32,239 bases of DNA, from positions 1-32,239 of the forward strand of contig JAATGP010000051.1 of assembly GCA_015654635.1 (NCBI GenBank), given 5' to 3'. This document shows, piece after piece, positions 24,051 to 32,239 of this stretch (positions within the stretch are counted from its first letter, which is position 1; the number at the start of each line of letters is the position of its first letter). Origin of the DNA: Alphaproteobacteria bacterium (lineage in GTDB: Bacteria; Pseudomonadota; Alphaproteobacteria; Micropepsales; Micropepsaceae). The notes under the pieces were generated by a model, which saw only the letters and a program-made list of their open reading frames with translations, did not search any database and was not told where the DNA came from. Made by a program: the position numbers and the translations under genes.

Positions 24051-24617
24051 ATGGCAAGACCGAAAAGCGAGGACAGGCGAAACGCGATCATGGCCGCCAC
24101 GACCCGTGTTATCGCCTCTCAAGGGCTCGGCGCGCCAACATCGCTGATCGCGAAGGAGGCTGGCGTCTCCAACGGATCATTGTTCACCTACTTCGAAACC
24201 AAGGCGGACTTGCTAAATCAACTTTACGTTGAATTAAAGACAGAGATGGCGTCCGCGGCACTGGACGGGGTTCCGGCGGACACGGATATCCGCGACCAGA
24301 TGGCCAGCATGTGGTCCGGCTGGCTTCGCTGGGCGACTGCTGATCGGGATAAGCGCCGAACGCTGGCACAGCTCGCCGTTTCGGACGAGATAACGGGAAC
24401 AAGCCGGGAAATCGGCCACCGTGCCATGGCCGGCGCCGCCAAGATTCTTGAGCGAAGTCGCGAGAATGGCCCGATGCGCTTCGCACCACTTGGTCTCGTC
24501 GCGGGGCTGATGAATGCCGCCGCGGACGCTACGGTTGAATTCATCGTCCATGATCCAGCGAATGCCGAGACGCATAGCCGAACCGGCTTCGAAGCGATGT
24601 GGCGAATGATCGCCTAA
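24051..24617 (+). CDS. TetR-family transcriptional regulator
   Basis: DNA-binding repressor of 188 residues. The N-terminal helix-turn-helix covers about 29-48 (PTSLIAKEAGVSNGSLFTYF), followed by ETKADLLNQLYVELK, exactly the TetR signature. The C-terminal ligand-binding part is of the type with a WLRWATADRDKRRTLAQLAV segment and a membrane-free all-alpha fold; its ligand is unknown. ATG 24051 has GGGAG eight bases upstream. The gene is 43 bases before an SDR oxidoreductase gene in the same direction, and matching 14-base sites precede both, so it probably represses itself and the SDR, released by a small-molecule inducer such as an aldehyde, ketone or quinone (inference). Confidence 0.93.
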   Translation: MARPKSEDRRNAIMAATTRVIASQGLGAPTSLIAKEAGVSNGSLFTYFETKADLLNQLYVELKTEMASAALDGVPADTDIRDQMASMWSGWLRWATADRDKRRTLAQLAVSDEITGTSREIGHRAMAGAAKILERSRENGPMRFAPLGLVAGLMNAAADATVEFIVHDPANAETHSRTGFEAMWRMIA

Positions 24618-24631
24618 TTTTTCCATGTTAA

Positions 24632-24649
24632 TGACTGACTAATCAGACA
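24632..24649 (+). promoter_or_regulatory. Operator-like palindrome before the SDR gene
   Basis: TGACTGACTAATCAGACA is an imperfect palindrome (half-site TGACTGAC, other half TGTCTGAT read from the opposite strand, six of eight matching). Its first 14 bases match the site at the tetR promoter at 12 positions. It ends just before the SDR's GGAGG at 24652-24656. Confidence 0.65.
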
Positions 24650-24660
24650 TCGGAGGTATC

Positions 24661-25563
24661 ATGGTTTCAACCAGCACCTACATCGTTACGGGACCGACGT
24701 CCGGCATAGGGCTCTGCGCGGCGATCGATCTTTCAGCCCACGGAAGAGTGATTCTCGTTGGCAGGGACCGCCGCAAACTCGAAGGCGTGCACAAGCAGAT
24801 CGAGCGCAGCGGACGGCAGACTTTGACGGTCATCTGCGATCTTTCCGATCCAGTGAGTGTTCGTCATGCAGCCAAAGAGATCATCGCCCTCGATCTGCCG
24901 ATTACAGGCCTTCTCAACAACGCAGGCGTCATGCTCACGAAGGTGAGCCAAAACGCTTTGGGCTGGGATACGACCTTCGCGACCAATCACCTTGGCCCGT
25001 TCGCGTTGACGGAGGCGCTCGCCCCGCATCTTCCTGATAGAGCAAACGTCCTCTTCGTCGCATCGGGAATCGAGGACCCGGAGCGGCCACCGGTCAAAGT
25101 CATGGGGATACGCGGCGGTCGATATATTTCGGCAGAGGCAAGCGCGCGCGGCGAATGGCAGAAGCCTGTGTCCAAGATTCGGGGGATGGATGCTTATGCG
25201 ACATCCAAACAATGCATCCTTGCTTCCGCATTGGCACTTTCCAGAGAGTTGCCGAGGCTGCGCATCAATGCCATTGAGCCCGGTATCAATCCGGCTACCG
25301 GTCTTGGCGGTGCAAGCGGTTTCCTGCGTTTCGTGTTTGGTCAAATCATCACCCGGCTGCCGCCTTTCAACCGATATAGAAATACACCCGACCGCGCGGC
25401 ACGCGTCATAACGCGAATTGTGACCGATAAATCGGCCGGGACCGGCACTTATTACGATCACAAGGGTCAACCGATGTGGGGATCGGCACTCGCACATGAC
25501 CTCGAATTTCAGGATCGCGTGGTCGCGGAGACACGCGCGTTTCTTTCAAGCGCTATGGCGTGA
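24661..25563 (+). CDS. SDR-family NAD(P)-dependent oxidoreductase
   Basis: Classical short-chain dehydrogenase/reductase of 300 residues. Seen: cofactor motif TGPTSGIG at 10-17, Arg residues after the second strand (GRDRRKLE) that suggest NADP(H), NNAG at 86-89, Asn109, catalytic Ser135 in VASGIED, and Tyr179/Lys183 in YATSK. All four catalytic positions are intact. The substrate pocket and C-terminus with YYDHKGQPMWGS resemble retinol-dehydrogenase/WW-oxidoreductase-like members. GGAGG lies four bases before ATG. The gene is paired with the TetR regulator and shares its operator motif; the substrate is not predictable from the sequence. Confidence 0.94.
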   Translation: MVSTSTYIVTGPTSGIGLCAAIDLSAHGRVILVGRDRRKLEGVHKQIERSGRQTLTVICDLSDPVSVRHAAKEIIALDLPITGLLNNAGVMLTKVSQNALGWDTTFATNHLGPFALTEALAPHLPDRANVLFVASGIEDPERPPVKVMGIRGGRYISAEASARGEWQKPVSKIRGMDAYATSKQCILASALALSRELPRLRINAIEPGINPATGLGGASGFLRFVFGQIITRLPPFNRYRNTPDRAARVITRIVTDKSAGTGTYYDHKGQPMWGSALAHDLEFQDRVVAETRAFLSSAMA

Positions 25564-25708
25564 TGCGGGTAAGTGCGGGGTCAGATAAAAAAGCTCCTTC
25601 CTCGCTATTTGAGCAATATGCGGCATGGTGTGCTAAGCACTGCGAGGGAGGAAAGAAGAAGGCGCGTTTGAATCAGAGGTCGTGCGCCTGCGCAAAACGT
25701 CTTTAGCC

Positions 25709-27760
25709 CTACCGCCCCTCTTGCCGCCAAGCGAGCATCAAGGTCCCGAGGAGGAGGAGGAGCGCTGCCCAAGCCGGTAAGAGCGGGTTTTGTTCGACGG
25801 AGGTGACGCGGCTGGCTTTGTTGTCGGCGACGCCCATCCAGCCATCGCCCGCCATATGGCGGCCACGTGCGACGCGGCGAATGTCGGGCATGCCATCGGC
25901 CAGCCAAGCGATACCGCCGCCGCTTTGTTCGACCACCGGGGCAAGGAGCGCCTCGGTGGCACGCATATCAGCCACTTCTTTGGGATTGAGCGGCCCGGCT
26001 GCGGCGACCGCCGAGAGTTTGCCGTCGCTGACGCGATAAAGCCCCAGCTCTTCGGCTTTCATGCTGCCGCGCCACAGACCGGGATCGGCTTTGGTGACGG
26101 GCAGCGGCACGGATTTGCCCGATGGCGTGGTCACCGTCACTGCCGGCGTGCCCGCATCCATGGTGCGGCGGGTGACCGTGAGGGTGCCGCCGACAATGGC
26201 GGCGGCGAGCTTTTCTTCTTCCAGCTCCGGCTCTTTCATCAGCCAATGGGCGAGACGGCGCAGCAATTCGGTTTGTGGGCCGCCGCCGTCATAACCGCGC
26301 GCCCACAGCCAACCCTGATCGGACAGAAGCTCGGCCACGCGCCCTTTGCCTACACGATCCAGCACCAACAGAGGCTTGTCGCCCGGCCCGCTCATCACGG
26401 TTTGACCGGTGATCCTTTGCGCCCCGATCATGCGGAACCAGCGGCCCCAGGAAGGCGGGGTCTTATCGCTATTGGCACCCGCCAGCGCCCGTGTCACCGG
26501 GTGGGCAAAGCCCTGCTCCGTCAGCGTCGGCTTGAAGGACTTGGTCACCACCTCGCCGGTCGGCTGCGCCGGCAGAACGGCGGAGAGCGGCGTTCTGTAA
26601 ATACTGCCCAGGCCGGCAAATTCCGGCCCTGCCGAGACCAGGAGTGCGCCGCCGTCATTCACGTAGCTGGCGATGTTCTGGTAATAGCCGAGCGGCAGGA
26701 TGCCGTGCTCGCCATAGCGGTCGAAGATGACGAGATCGAAGCCCGAGAGCTTTTCCTGAAACAATTCGCGCGTCGGAAAGACGATCAGGGCGAGCTGATT
26801 GAGCGGTGTCAGGTCCAGCTTTTCGGGCGGGCGCAAAATCGTGAAATGGACGAGATCGACGGAGGGATCGCCTTTGAGCAGGCTGCGCCAGACGCGCTCG
26901 CCGGCATGGGGCTCGCCCGAGACCAAGAGCACCCGCAAGCGATCGCGCACGCCATTGATCGCCACCACGGCGCGGTTGTTCTGCAAGGTGAGTTCAGACG
27001 GGCCCGGCGAGGCTTCCAGCTCCACCACGCTCTCACCTTCATGACCGATATCGACCGGGATCGGCGTGTTGCGCCCGAGGACGACATCCTGGGCGCCGAC
27101 ATCGGCCCCATCGATGCGGATTTTGACCATCGCGGTGCCTGCCTGGCCGCCGCCAAGATCGTCGACACGCACCACGATCTCCGCCTGCTGGCCGACGATG
27201 GTGTAGCGCACGGCATCAACCACGGTGAGCTTGCGGTCATTCTCGCCACGCTTGCCGACAATGATGGCGTGCACGGGACCATGGCTAGCTTTGGCGGGCA
27301 CATCGTGCACCTCGCCATCGGTGATGAGGAAGGCCCCGGCGACACGCGAGGGCGCCACATCGCCGAGAGCCGCATTTAGAGCGGCAAAAGCCTGGGTGCC
27401 ATTATCGTCGCCCGCCGGATTGGTGATGACCGTGACGGTTTTCACATCCAGATTGGGCTCCTTCTGCAAACGCGCCTTGAGCGCCGCCGCAGCCTTGTCG
27501 GCCTCTGCCTGCCGGTTGTTGATCGCCATGCTCTGGGAGTGATCGACCACGATCACCGCCATGTCGCGCAAAGGCTCGCGGTGCTCACGGATGAGAAGCG
27601 GATTGGCCAGCGCCAGAATCAGCGCGAGGAAAGCAAGCGCGCGAGCCCAGACACCACGGGCCCGGGCATAAAAGCCATAGAGCGTGAAGACAAACGCAAG
27701 GGCCGTCAGAACCCAAAGCAAGGCCAAGGATATGTGCGGGGCAAAGCCGATGGTGCCCAT
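25709..27760 (-). CDS. Membrane protein with vWA-like and glutamine amidotransferase-like domains
   Basis: Protein of 683 residues, last gene of the MoxR operon. Seen: two N-terminal membrane helices (about 11-30 and 39-57); a von Willebrand A-like domain opening VIVVDHSQSM with the metal-site pattern D73-x-S75-x-S77; a long beta-rich middle; a class I amidotransferase-like region around 330-470 (FDLVIFDRYGEHG, YVNDGGALLVSAGPEF) that lacks an obvious catalytic Cys triad; and a C-terminal helix (PAWAALLLLLGTLMLAW). Such proteins accompany MoxR, DUF58 and DUF4159 proteins in alphaproteobacteria. The bulk is probably periplasmic. Its ATG directly follows the stop of the DUF4159 gene (no gap). 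Confidence 0.88.
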   Translation of the reverse strand: MGTIGFAPHISLALLWVLTALAFVFTLYGFYARARGVWARALAFLALILALANPLLIREHREPLRDMAVIVVDHSQSMAINNRQAEADKAAAALKARLQKEPNLDVKTVTVITNPAGDDNGTQAFAALNAALGDVAPSRVAGAFLITDGEVHDVPAKASHGPVHAIIVGKRGENDRKLTVVDAVRYTIVGQQAEIVVRVDDLGGGQAGTAMVKIRIDGADVGAQDVVLGRNTPIPVDIGHEGESVVELEASPGPSELTLQNNRAVVAINGVRDRLRVLLVSGEPHAGERVWRSLLKGDPSVDLVHFTILRPPEKLDLTPLNQLALIVFPTRELFQEKLSGFDLVIFDRYGEHGILPLGYYQNIASYVNDGGALLVSAGPEFAGLGSIYRTPLSAVLPAQPTGEVVTKSFKPTLTEQGFAHPVTRALAGANSDKTPPSWGRWFRMIGAQRITGQTVMSGPGDKPLLVLDRVGKGRVAELLSDQGWLWARGYDGGGPQTELLRRLAHWLMKEPELEEEKLAAAIVGGTLTVTRRTMDAGTPAVTVTTPSGKSVPLPVTKADPGLWRGSMKAEELGLYRVSDGKLSAVAAAGPLNPKEVADMRATEALLAPVVEQSGGGIAWLADGMPDIRRVARGRHMAGDGWMGVADNKASRVTSVEQNPLLPAWAALLLLLGTLMLAWRQEGR

Positions 27761-30463
27761 CTATTTGCCCTTCCCCAACCGCTGCAGGATGGCAGGCACA
27801 TGCACTTGATCGGTTTTGTAGTTGCCGGTGAAGGCATACATGACGAGATTGATGCCGAAGCGGATGGAAAGCTCGCGCTGGGTGGAGCCGCCGGGCGAGA
27901 CATCGACCAGAGGACGGCCGCGGGCATCGACCGCCCACGCCGCCGCCCAATCATTGCCGCCGACAATTACCGGGGAAACCCCATCGCCGCCGCGCACGGG
28001 AGCATCGCCGGGAGGAAGCACCTGCGCCCACAAGGTGCCGCCATCCCAGCGGCCGGGAAAGCTGTTGATCAGATAGAAGGATTTCGTCAGCACGTGACTG
28101 GGGGGGACAGGCGCTAAGGGTGGCAGATCAAGCTTGCCGAGCAGGCGGCGCAGCGTCTGCTGGCCCGGATTATTCGGTCCACGTACCGGCCCCAGCGTCA
28201 GATCGCGGGTGTCGATCAGGATAGTGCCGCCGCCGCGCATGTATTCGGCGATCTTGGACAACGCGGTGGGCGAAAGATCCTTTTCGCGCGGATCCATCGG
28301 CCAATAGAGGAGCGGGAAGAAGGCGAGATTATCCTTCTCCAGATTAACGCCGAGCGGCTCCTCGGGAGCGTAGGAGGTGCGCTGGGCCAGCGCCATGCCG
28401 AGGCCCGAAAGACCCGCCTTGCTGGTCTGGTCTACATCTGAAAGGCCGGTGACGACATAAGCGAGCCTGGTGTCGAGCGCCGCTTTCATATCGAAAGCGT
28501 CATCCCCCGCCCGCGCCGCCGGGGTGTGCAGCAGGATCAGGGCAATAGCGGCGGCGGCGAAGAGACGGCGAAAATTCGGCGCATAGCCGCGCAAGAACAG
28601 CGAGATCAAGAAATCGGCCAAGAGCAGCAGCGCCGCCAGGACGAGCAGCGGCGTCTGCAGCGCCAGCGCCGTGCGCCCGGCATAATAGGCCGCCGGAAGG
28701 CCAAGCGCGGGCAGCGGCAAGAGAACGGTATCGCCCCGCGCGGCGTTCAGCGCCCGTTCGGCGCCCGCGCTGCCGTAAAGCCCTGGCGGATGGATGGCCG
28801 AAGGCTCGCTGCGGGCGATGTCGCGCCCCCTTATGGGCTGGGCCTCGCCACTCGGCGCGCCCAATTTGCCGAAACCGTCGAGCAGCGCGCTGGGCGGCAG
28901 GCTGGCATTCGCCGCCATATCGGCGGGTTCTACGCCAGCGGACAAAGCCAAAAGCCGCCGCAGCATCTCCACATAAAGACCGGACAGCGGCAAGGTCGAC
29001 CAGCCCGGCCCCGCCGCAACGTGGAACTGGACAATCCAGCCCTTGCCGCGTTGCGCCGCTGTGACCATGGGGGTGCCATCGGCGAGCCGCGCCCAGGTGT
29101 GAGTGGAAAGATCCACCGTGGGTTCCGCCAGAATTTGCCGCGAGACAGTGACGTCGCCTGGAATCGTAAGCCCGCTGAAAGGACTCGTCTCGGGAAATTC
29201 GGCGAGGTGCTGCGGCGAGGCCCAGGCGAGCGCGCTGCCGAGATAGCGGCCACCGCCGCGCAGCATCACCGGGACCAGATCGTCGGTGCCGCCCGCGGTA
29301 TGATCGCCGGCAAAGCGGATCAGGAGCCCGCCACCCTCGACGAATTTCGCCACGCGGTCATGATCGGCGCCGGCGATCTTGCCGACATCGATCAGAATCA
29401 AGGCCGAAACATTGCGGGCGATGAGATCGGCAATCGGCGCCTGATGCAGATCGGCATAGGGCGACAACGCCCGCTCCAGATAATAGGAACCTGAGAGCAG
29501 CGGCTCATCGCCCGGTGTGCCGGAGACAAGACCCACGGCCCGGCGCGGTGCGCCGCGGTCCAATAACGCCACGGCGCCCGCACTGTTCTGGCCGGAAATC
29601 TCCAGCCGCGCGGCTTGATTGCGCATCTCGAGCGGGATGGCGATTTTGGCGCTGGCTTTGTTCTGCCCGTCTTCGAAACGGAACGGCGCGGTGCCGAGAA
29701 TCTGCCCCTGCTCGCCCAGCGCCGTGACCATACCGTCGCGTGCCCCAGCAGTTCCCGCCCGCACCACGGTGATCTCGAACCCTGCCGCGGTGTTGGCCAT
29801 TGTCGTGATGGCGAGCGGCCCGCCGCTGCGGGCCCGATAGAGCCGTACCGTGCCGAGCTTCGACAGCGCCGAGGCCGTCTGACGCGCTTGGCCGTCATCG
29901 ATGCCATCGCTGAGCCATAAGACTTCCGCGCCGGGCTTTATTTTGGCCAGCGCCGCATTGGCCGCGAAGCGGCTGGCAAACCAAGGATGAGGACGCAGTG
30001 CAAGCGCGGCGCGATCGGCCTTGCCGGAATCGAGAAAGTCCGCTTGCGGCCGTTCCGCCGTGGCCAGGATCGCCACCGGACGATTGGCGCGGCCTGCCAT
30101 ATCCACCGCCTCGCGCAACAGCCCTGCCCTGGCCTCCCACTCCGGAGCCGCCGTCCAGCCATTATCGACGAAGAGAACCAACGGGCCGGTTCCCCTGAGT
30201 TCTAAGGTACGGCCAATCTGCGGCTCCGAAGGGGCCAGGATAATCGCAGCCGCTGCCAGAAGCCGCAGCAGCATCAGCCACCAAGGCGTTCCAGCCGGGG
30301 TCTGTTCCTCATCGTGCAAACCGAGCAGCAGGCGCAGCGGCGGAAACACCACCCGTTTGGGCAAAGGCGGGGTGACGCGCAACAGAAACCAGATCGCGGG
30401 CAGCACGAGCAGAGCCAGCAAAATCCAGGGCGCGCCGAAACTGAGGCTGGGAAAAAAGCTCAT
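27761..30463 (-). CDS. BatA-type N-terminal, DUF4159 domain membrane protein
   Basis: Protein of 900 residues. The N-terminal aerotolerance-regulator (BatA-like) segment MSFFPSLSFGAPWILLALLV has a membrane helix, with a second at about 62-77 after PPLRLLLGL. A vWA-like domain follows, but its metal-site triplet reads D100-N-G-W-T104 rather than DxSxS. The middle holds an amidotransferase-like region (ALILIDVGKIAG, FVEGGGLLIRFAGD), and two more helices lie near 625-665. The C-terminal DUF4159 domain from about 685 has FFPLLYWPMDPREKD, YMRGGGTILIDTRD and YLINSFPGRWDGGTLW. The first codon overlaps the DUF58 stop by four bases. The protein is probably an envelope scaffold working with the MoxR ATPase; its precise role is unknown. 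Confidence 0.88.
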   Translation of the reverse strand: MSFFPSLSFGAPWILLALLVLPAIWFLLRVTPPLPKRVVFPPLRLLLGLHDEEQTPAGTPWWLMLLRLLAAAAIILAPSEPQIGRTLELRGTGPLVLFVDNGWTAAPEWEARAGLLREAVDMAGRANRPVAILATAERPQADFLDSGKADRAALALRPHPWFASRFAANAALAKIKPGAEVLWLSDGIDDGQARQTASALSKLGTVRLYRARSGGPLAITTMANTAAGFEITVVRAGTAGARDGMVTALGEQGQILGTAPFRFEDGQNKASAKIAIPLEMRNQAARLEISGQNSAGAVALLDRGAPRRAVGLVSGTPGDEPLLSGSYYLERALSPYADLHQAPIADLIARNVSALILIDVGKIAGADHDRVAKFVEGGGLLIRFAGDHTAGGTDDLVPVMLRGGGRYLGSALAWASPQHLAEFPETSPFSGLTIPGDVTVSRQILAEPTVDLSTHTWARLADGTPMVTAAQRGKGWIVQFHVAAGPGWSTLPLSGLYVEMLRRLLALSAGVEPADMAANASLPPSALLDGFGKLGAPSGEAQPIRGRDIARSEPSAIHPPGLYGSAGAERALNAARGDTVLLPLPALGLPAAYYAGRTALALQTPLLVLAALLLLADFLISLFLRGYAPNFRRLFAAAAIALILLHTPAARAGDDAFDMKAALDTRLAYVVTGLSDVDQTSKAGLSGLGMALAQRTSYAPEEPLGVNLEKDNLAFFPLLYWPMDPREKDLSPTALSKIAEYMRGGGTILIDTRDLTLGPVRGPNNPGQQTLRRLLGKLDLPPLAPVPPSHVLTKSFYLINSFPGRWDGGTLWAQVLPPGDAPVRGGDGVSPVIVGGNDWAAAWAVDARGRPLVDVSPGGSTQRELSIRFGINLVMYAFTGNYKTDQVHVPAILQRLGKGK

Positions 30464-31338
30464 TGCCCGCTCATCCGGTGACCGCCCGACAGATCGGCGA
30501 ACAAGGCCACCAGCGCGCTCTGCGGCGGCCGGTCGATGCGATGGGCGGTGTAATTCCAGCCGAGCTTGCGCGCCAAGAGCGCCACGGTCTCGGCATGGGC
30601 TTTGAAGCGGGCGCGATATTCGTTGGCCACGCCTTCCGCACGGCCGAGCGTGCGATTTTCGCCGCCCGCCACGGCTTCAAAGCGGGTGCGCCCGCTATAG
30701 GGAAAATCCTCTTCGGCCGGATCGACGATATGCACCAAGCGCCCGCCCGCATTGACGCTGGTCAGCCGGCGGATGCCGTGTTCGATCTCGTCTATCGGAC
30801 TCAGAAAATCACTGAACCAGACGAACTGGGCATTGCGCGGCAGCGGCGCCTCCGGGGGCAGCGGATTGTCGCTTGGCGGGCGTTCGCCCAAAGCAAAGCC
30901 GATGCGCCGATAGGCCAGGCGTGAATTGGCCGGGGCTTCGCGCTCGCCATAAAGAGCGATGCGTTCACCACCCCGCACCAGCAACACACCGAGCGCCAGG
31001 GCCAGAAGACTGGCCCGCTCAATTTTGGTATCGCCGCCGGAGCCGAAGCGCATGGAAGGCGAGCCGTCGCGCCATAGCCAGACCGATTGAGCCGCCTCCC
31101 ATTCGCGCTCGCGCACGTAAAGGTGTTGGCCTTTGGCCGATTGGCGCCAATCGATGGCCGTCGAGGGATCGCCTTCGCGATAATGATGGTATTGCCAGAA
31201 ACTCTGGCCGATGCCGGCTTTGCGCCGCCCATGCATGCCAAGCGAGATGGAAGATGCGAGGCGCTCGGCGCGCACCATCAGGGCCGGTAGCGTACCGGCA
31301 AGAGATTCGGCGCTGTCGGAAAGCCGGGTCACCGTCAC
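30460..31338 (-). CDS. DUF58 domain-containing protein
   Basis: Protein of 292 residues without membrane helices. It has the DUF58 signature YREGDPSTAIDWRQSAK at about 53-69 and HLYVREREWEA, followed by a vWA-like strand with metal-site pattern D91-x-S93-x-S95 (RDGSPSM). In characterised MoxR systems the DUF58 partner is encoded beside the AAA+ ATPase and is thought to be its client or adaptor. Its start overlaps the moxR stop and its stop overlaps the next start, each as ATGA, so translation of the operon is tightly coupled. Confidence 0.93.
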   Translation of the reverse strand: MTVTRLSDSAESLAGTLPALMVRAERLASSISLGMHGRRKAGIGQSFWQYHHYREGDPSTAIDWRQSAKGQHLYVREREWEAAQSVWLWRDGSPSMRFGSGGDTKIERASLLALALGVLLVRGGERIALYGEREAPANSRLAYRRIGFALGERPPSDNPLPPEAPLPRNAQFVWFSDFLSPIDEIEHGIRRLTSVNAGGRLVHIVDPAEEDFPYSGRTRFEAVAGGENRTLGRAEGVANEYRARFKAHAETVALLARKLGWNYTAHRIDRPPQSALVALFADLSGGHRMSGQ

Positions 31339-32239
31339 AGAAGCGTGTGGCAGAGCCGGTCGATCACGGCGGGGACCGTCAGCCCTTCCGCGCGGGCGGC
31401 AAAATTGAGCGCCATGCGATGGCGCAGCACCGGCTGGGCAAGCGCCACCACATCATCGGTGGAGGGGGCAAGGCGGCCATCGATCAAAGCGCGGGCGCGG
31501 CACGCCAGCATGAAGGCTTGAGAGGCACGCGGGCCGGGGCCCCAGGCGATGACATTGCGCATGTCGCCCTCCGCATCGGGGCGAGCGGCGCGCACCAAGC
31601 GCAGGATGGCTTCGACCACCTTGTCGCCGACCGGAATGCGCCGGACCACAGCTTGGGCTTCCATCAGATCAGCGGGGGTACAGACAGGCTTGGCATGGGT
31701 TTCTTCGCCAAAAGTGGTGGCGAGCAGCATTTCTTTTTCGGCGTCCTTGTCGGGGTAGCCGATGTCGATCTGCAGCAGGAAGCGGTCGAGCTGGGCTTCC
31801 GGCAGGGGATAGGTGCCTTCCTGCTCCAGGGGGTTTTGGGTCGCCAGCACATGGAAGGGCTTGGGCAGGTCATAGCGCGTGCCCGCCACCGTCACCTGGC
31901 GCTCCTGCATGGATTGGAGCAGGGCGCTTTGGGTGCGCGGGCTGGCGCGGTTGATTTCGTCGGCCATCAGAAGCTGGGTGAAGACCGGACCTTTGAGGAA
32001 GCGGAAGGCGCGGTGGCGGTCGTCGGTCTCTTCCAGCACTTCGGAGCCGATGATGTCGGCGGGCATCAGATCGGGGGTGAATTGGATGCGCTTCCAATCC
32101 ATGCCGAGCACGGTGCCGAGCGATTCGACGAGTTTGGTCTTGGCCAGCCCCGGCACCCCAATGAGGAGGCCATGGCCGCCCGCCAGAAGGGTGATCAGGG
32201 TTTGCTCAATGACATCATGCTGGCCGAAAATAACCTCGC
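31335..32239 (-). CDS. MoxR-family AAA+ ATPase (partial, start outside window)
   Basis: The reading frame runs past the right edge: the 27 codons before the internal GTG at 32156 read EVIFGQHDVIEQTL...HGLLIG, the normal MoxR N-terminal region, so about 300 of roughly 330 residues are present. Seen: Walker A GVPGLAKTK, sensor and Walker B LLMADEINRASPRTQSALL, the MoxR block MQERQVTVAGTRY, ATQNPLEQEGTYPLPEAQLDRF, and GPGPRASQAFMLACRA in the lid domain. MoxR ATPases act as chaperone-like remodellers of protein complexes, often with DUF58/vWA partners such as those encoded immediately downstream. It is the first gene of the visible operon; its promoter lies beyond the window. Confidence 0.96.
   Translation of the reverse strand, partial: EVIFGQHDVIEQTLITLLAGGHGLLIGVPGLAKTKLVESLGTVLGMDWKRIQFTPDLMPADIIGSEVLEETDDRHRAFRFLKGPVFTQLLMADEINRASPRTQSALLQSMQERQVTVAGTRYDLPKPFHVLATQNPLEQEGTYPLPEAQLDRFLLQIDIGYPDKDAEKEMLLATTFGEETHAKPVCTPADLMEAQAVVRRIPVGDKVVEAILRLVRAARPDAEGDMRNVIAWGPGPRASQAFMLACRARALIDGRLAPSTDDVVALAQPVLRHRMALNFAARAEGLTVPAVIDRLCHTLL

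Noticed and set aside
25564..25708. Inverted repeat CTCCTTCCTCGC / GCGAGGGAGGAA between the SDR gene and the MoxR operon as a mobile-element end or terminator
   Set aside because: Loop of about 35 bases, mismatches in the stem and no T-run; no target-site duplication seen.
25790..27379. A 529-codon rightward frame opposite the vWA/amidotransferase-like gene
   Set aside because: It is a shadow of a high-GC coding strand: His/Arg/Gly-rich, no family resemblance, whereas the leftward frame has clear domains.

Overview
The window looks like chromosomal DNA of a free-living alphaproteobacterium of moderate-to-high GC. Three points support this. The gene order ubiK <-> lgt - NDUFAF7-type methyltransferase - pgeF - prs, followed by rplY - pth - ychF, is familiar from that class. 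There is a Caulobacter/Xanthomonas-type TonB receptor. A moxR - DUF58 - BatA/DUF4159 - vWA operon is also present. I cannot fix the genus from sequence alone. No tRNA, rRNA, CRISPR array, insertion sequence or prophage was seen.

Layout. 1-1423: the end of an OmpR-type response regulator and its overlapping histidine kinase, closed by a probable terminator. 1424-2104: a gene-poor stretch. 2105-5131: a large TonB-dependent receptor with a strong terminator, facing a leftward group (proC, a YbjN-family gene, ubiK). 7142-11130: a rightward housekeeping run (lgt, NDUFAF7-type methyltransferase, pgeF, prs). 11211-13517: three genes (LCM-type methyltransferase, YjbR-family protein, AI-2E-family permease) lying between prs and rplY. 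13987-16564: rplY, pth, ychF. 16565-17235: degraded-looking DNA with a possible frameshifted membrane gene. 17236-20923: a leftward cluster mtnP - apt - GST - secreted SecD-P1-like protein - mtnA. 21048-23681: a putative lipoprotein, a lone motA (leftward), a NUDIX hydrolase and a GNAT acetyltransferase. 24051-25563: a TetR regulator and an SDR oxidoreductase with matching operator-like sites. 25709-32239: a leftward operon moxR (cut by the window edge) - DUF58 - BatA/DUF4159 - vWA/amidotransferase-like membrane protein, with every junction overlapping or abutting.

How the genes work together. MtnP cleaves methylthioadenosine, Apt recaptures the adenine using PRPP (made by Prs), and MtnA isomerises the methylthioribose-1-phosphate. 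The later steps of methionine salvage are not in the window. RplY, Pth and YchF all serve translation. Lgt and PgeF act on the cell envelope, and NDUFAF7 and UbiK homologues support respiration. The MoxR operon encodes a cytoplasmic AAA+ ATPase with vWA-fold partners, two of them membrane-anchored; its substrate is unknown.

No unmistakably new system is visible. The points most worth a second look are the paired TetR operator sites, a probable leaderless YjbR-family gene, the SecD-P1-like protein coupled to mtnA, the degenerate metal-site motif in the MoxR operon, and the possible frameshifted membrane gene.
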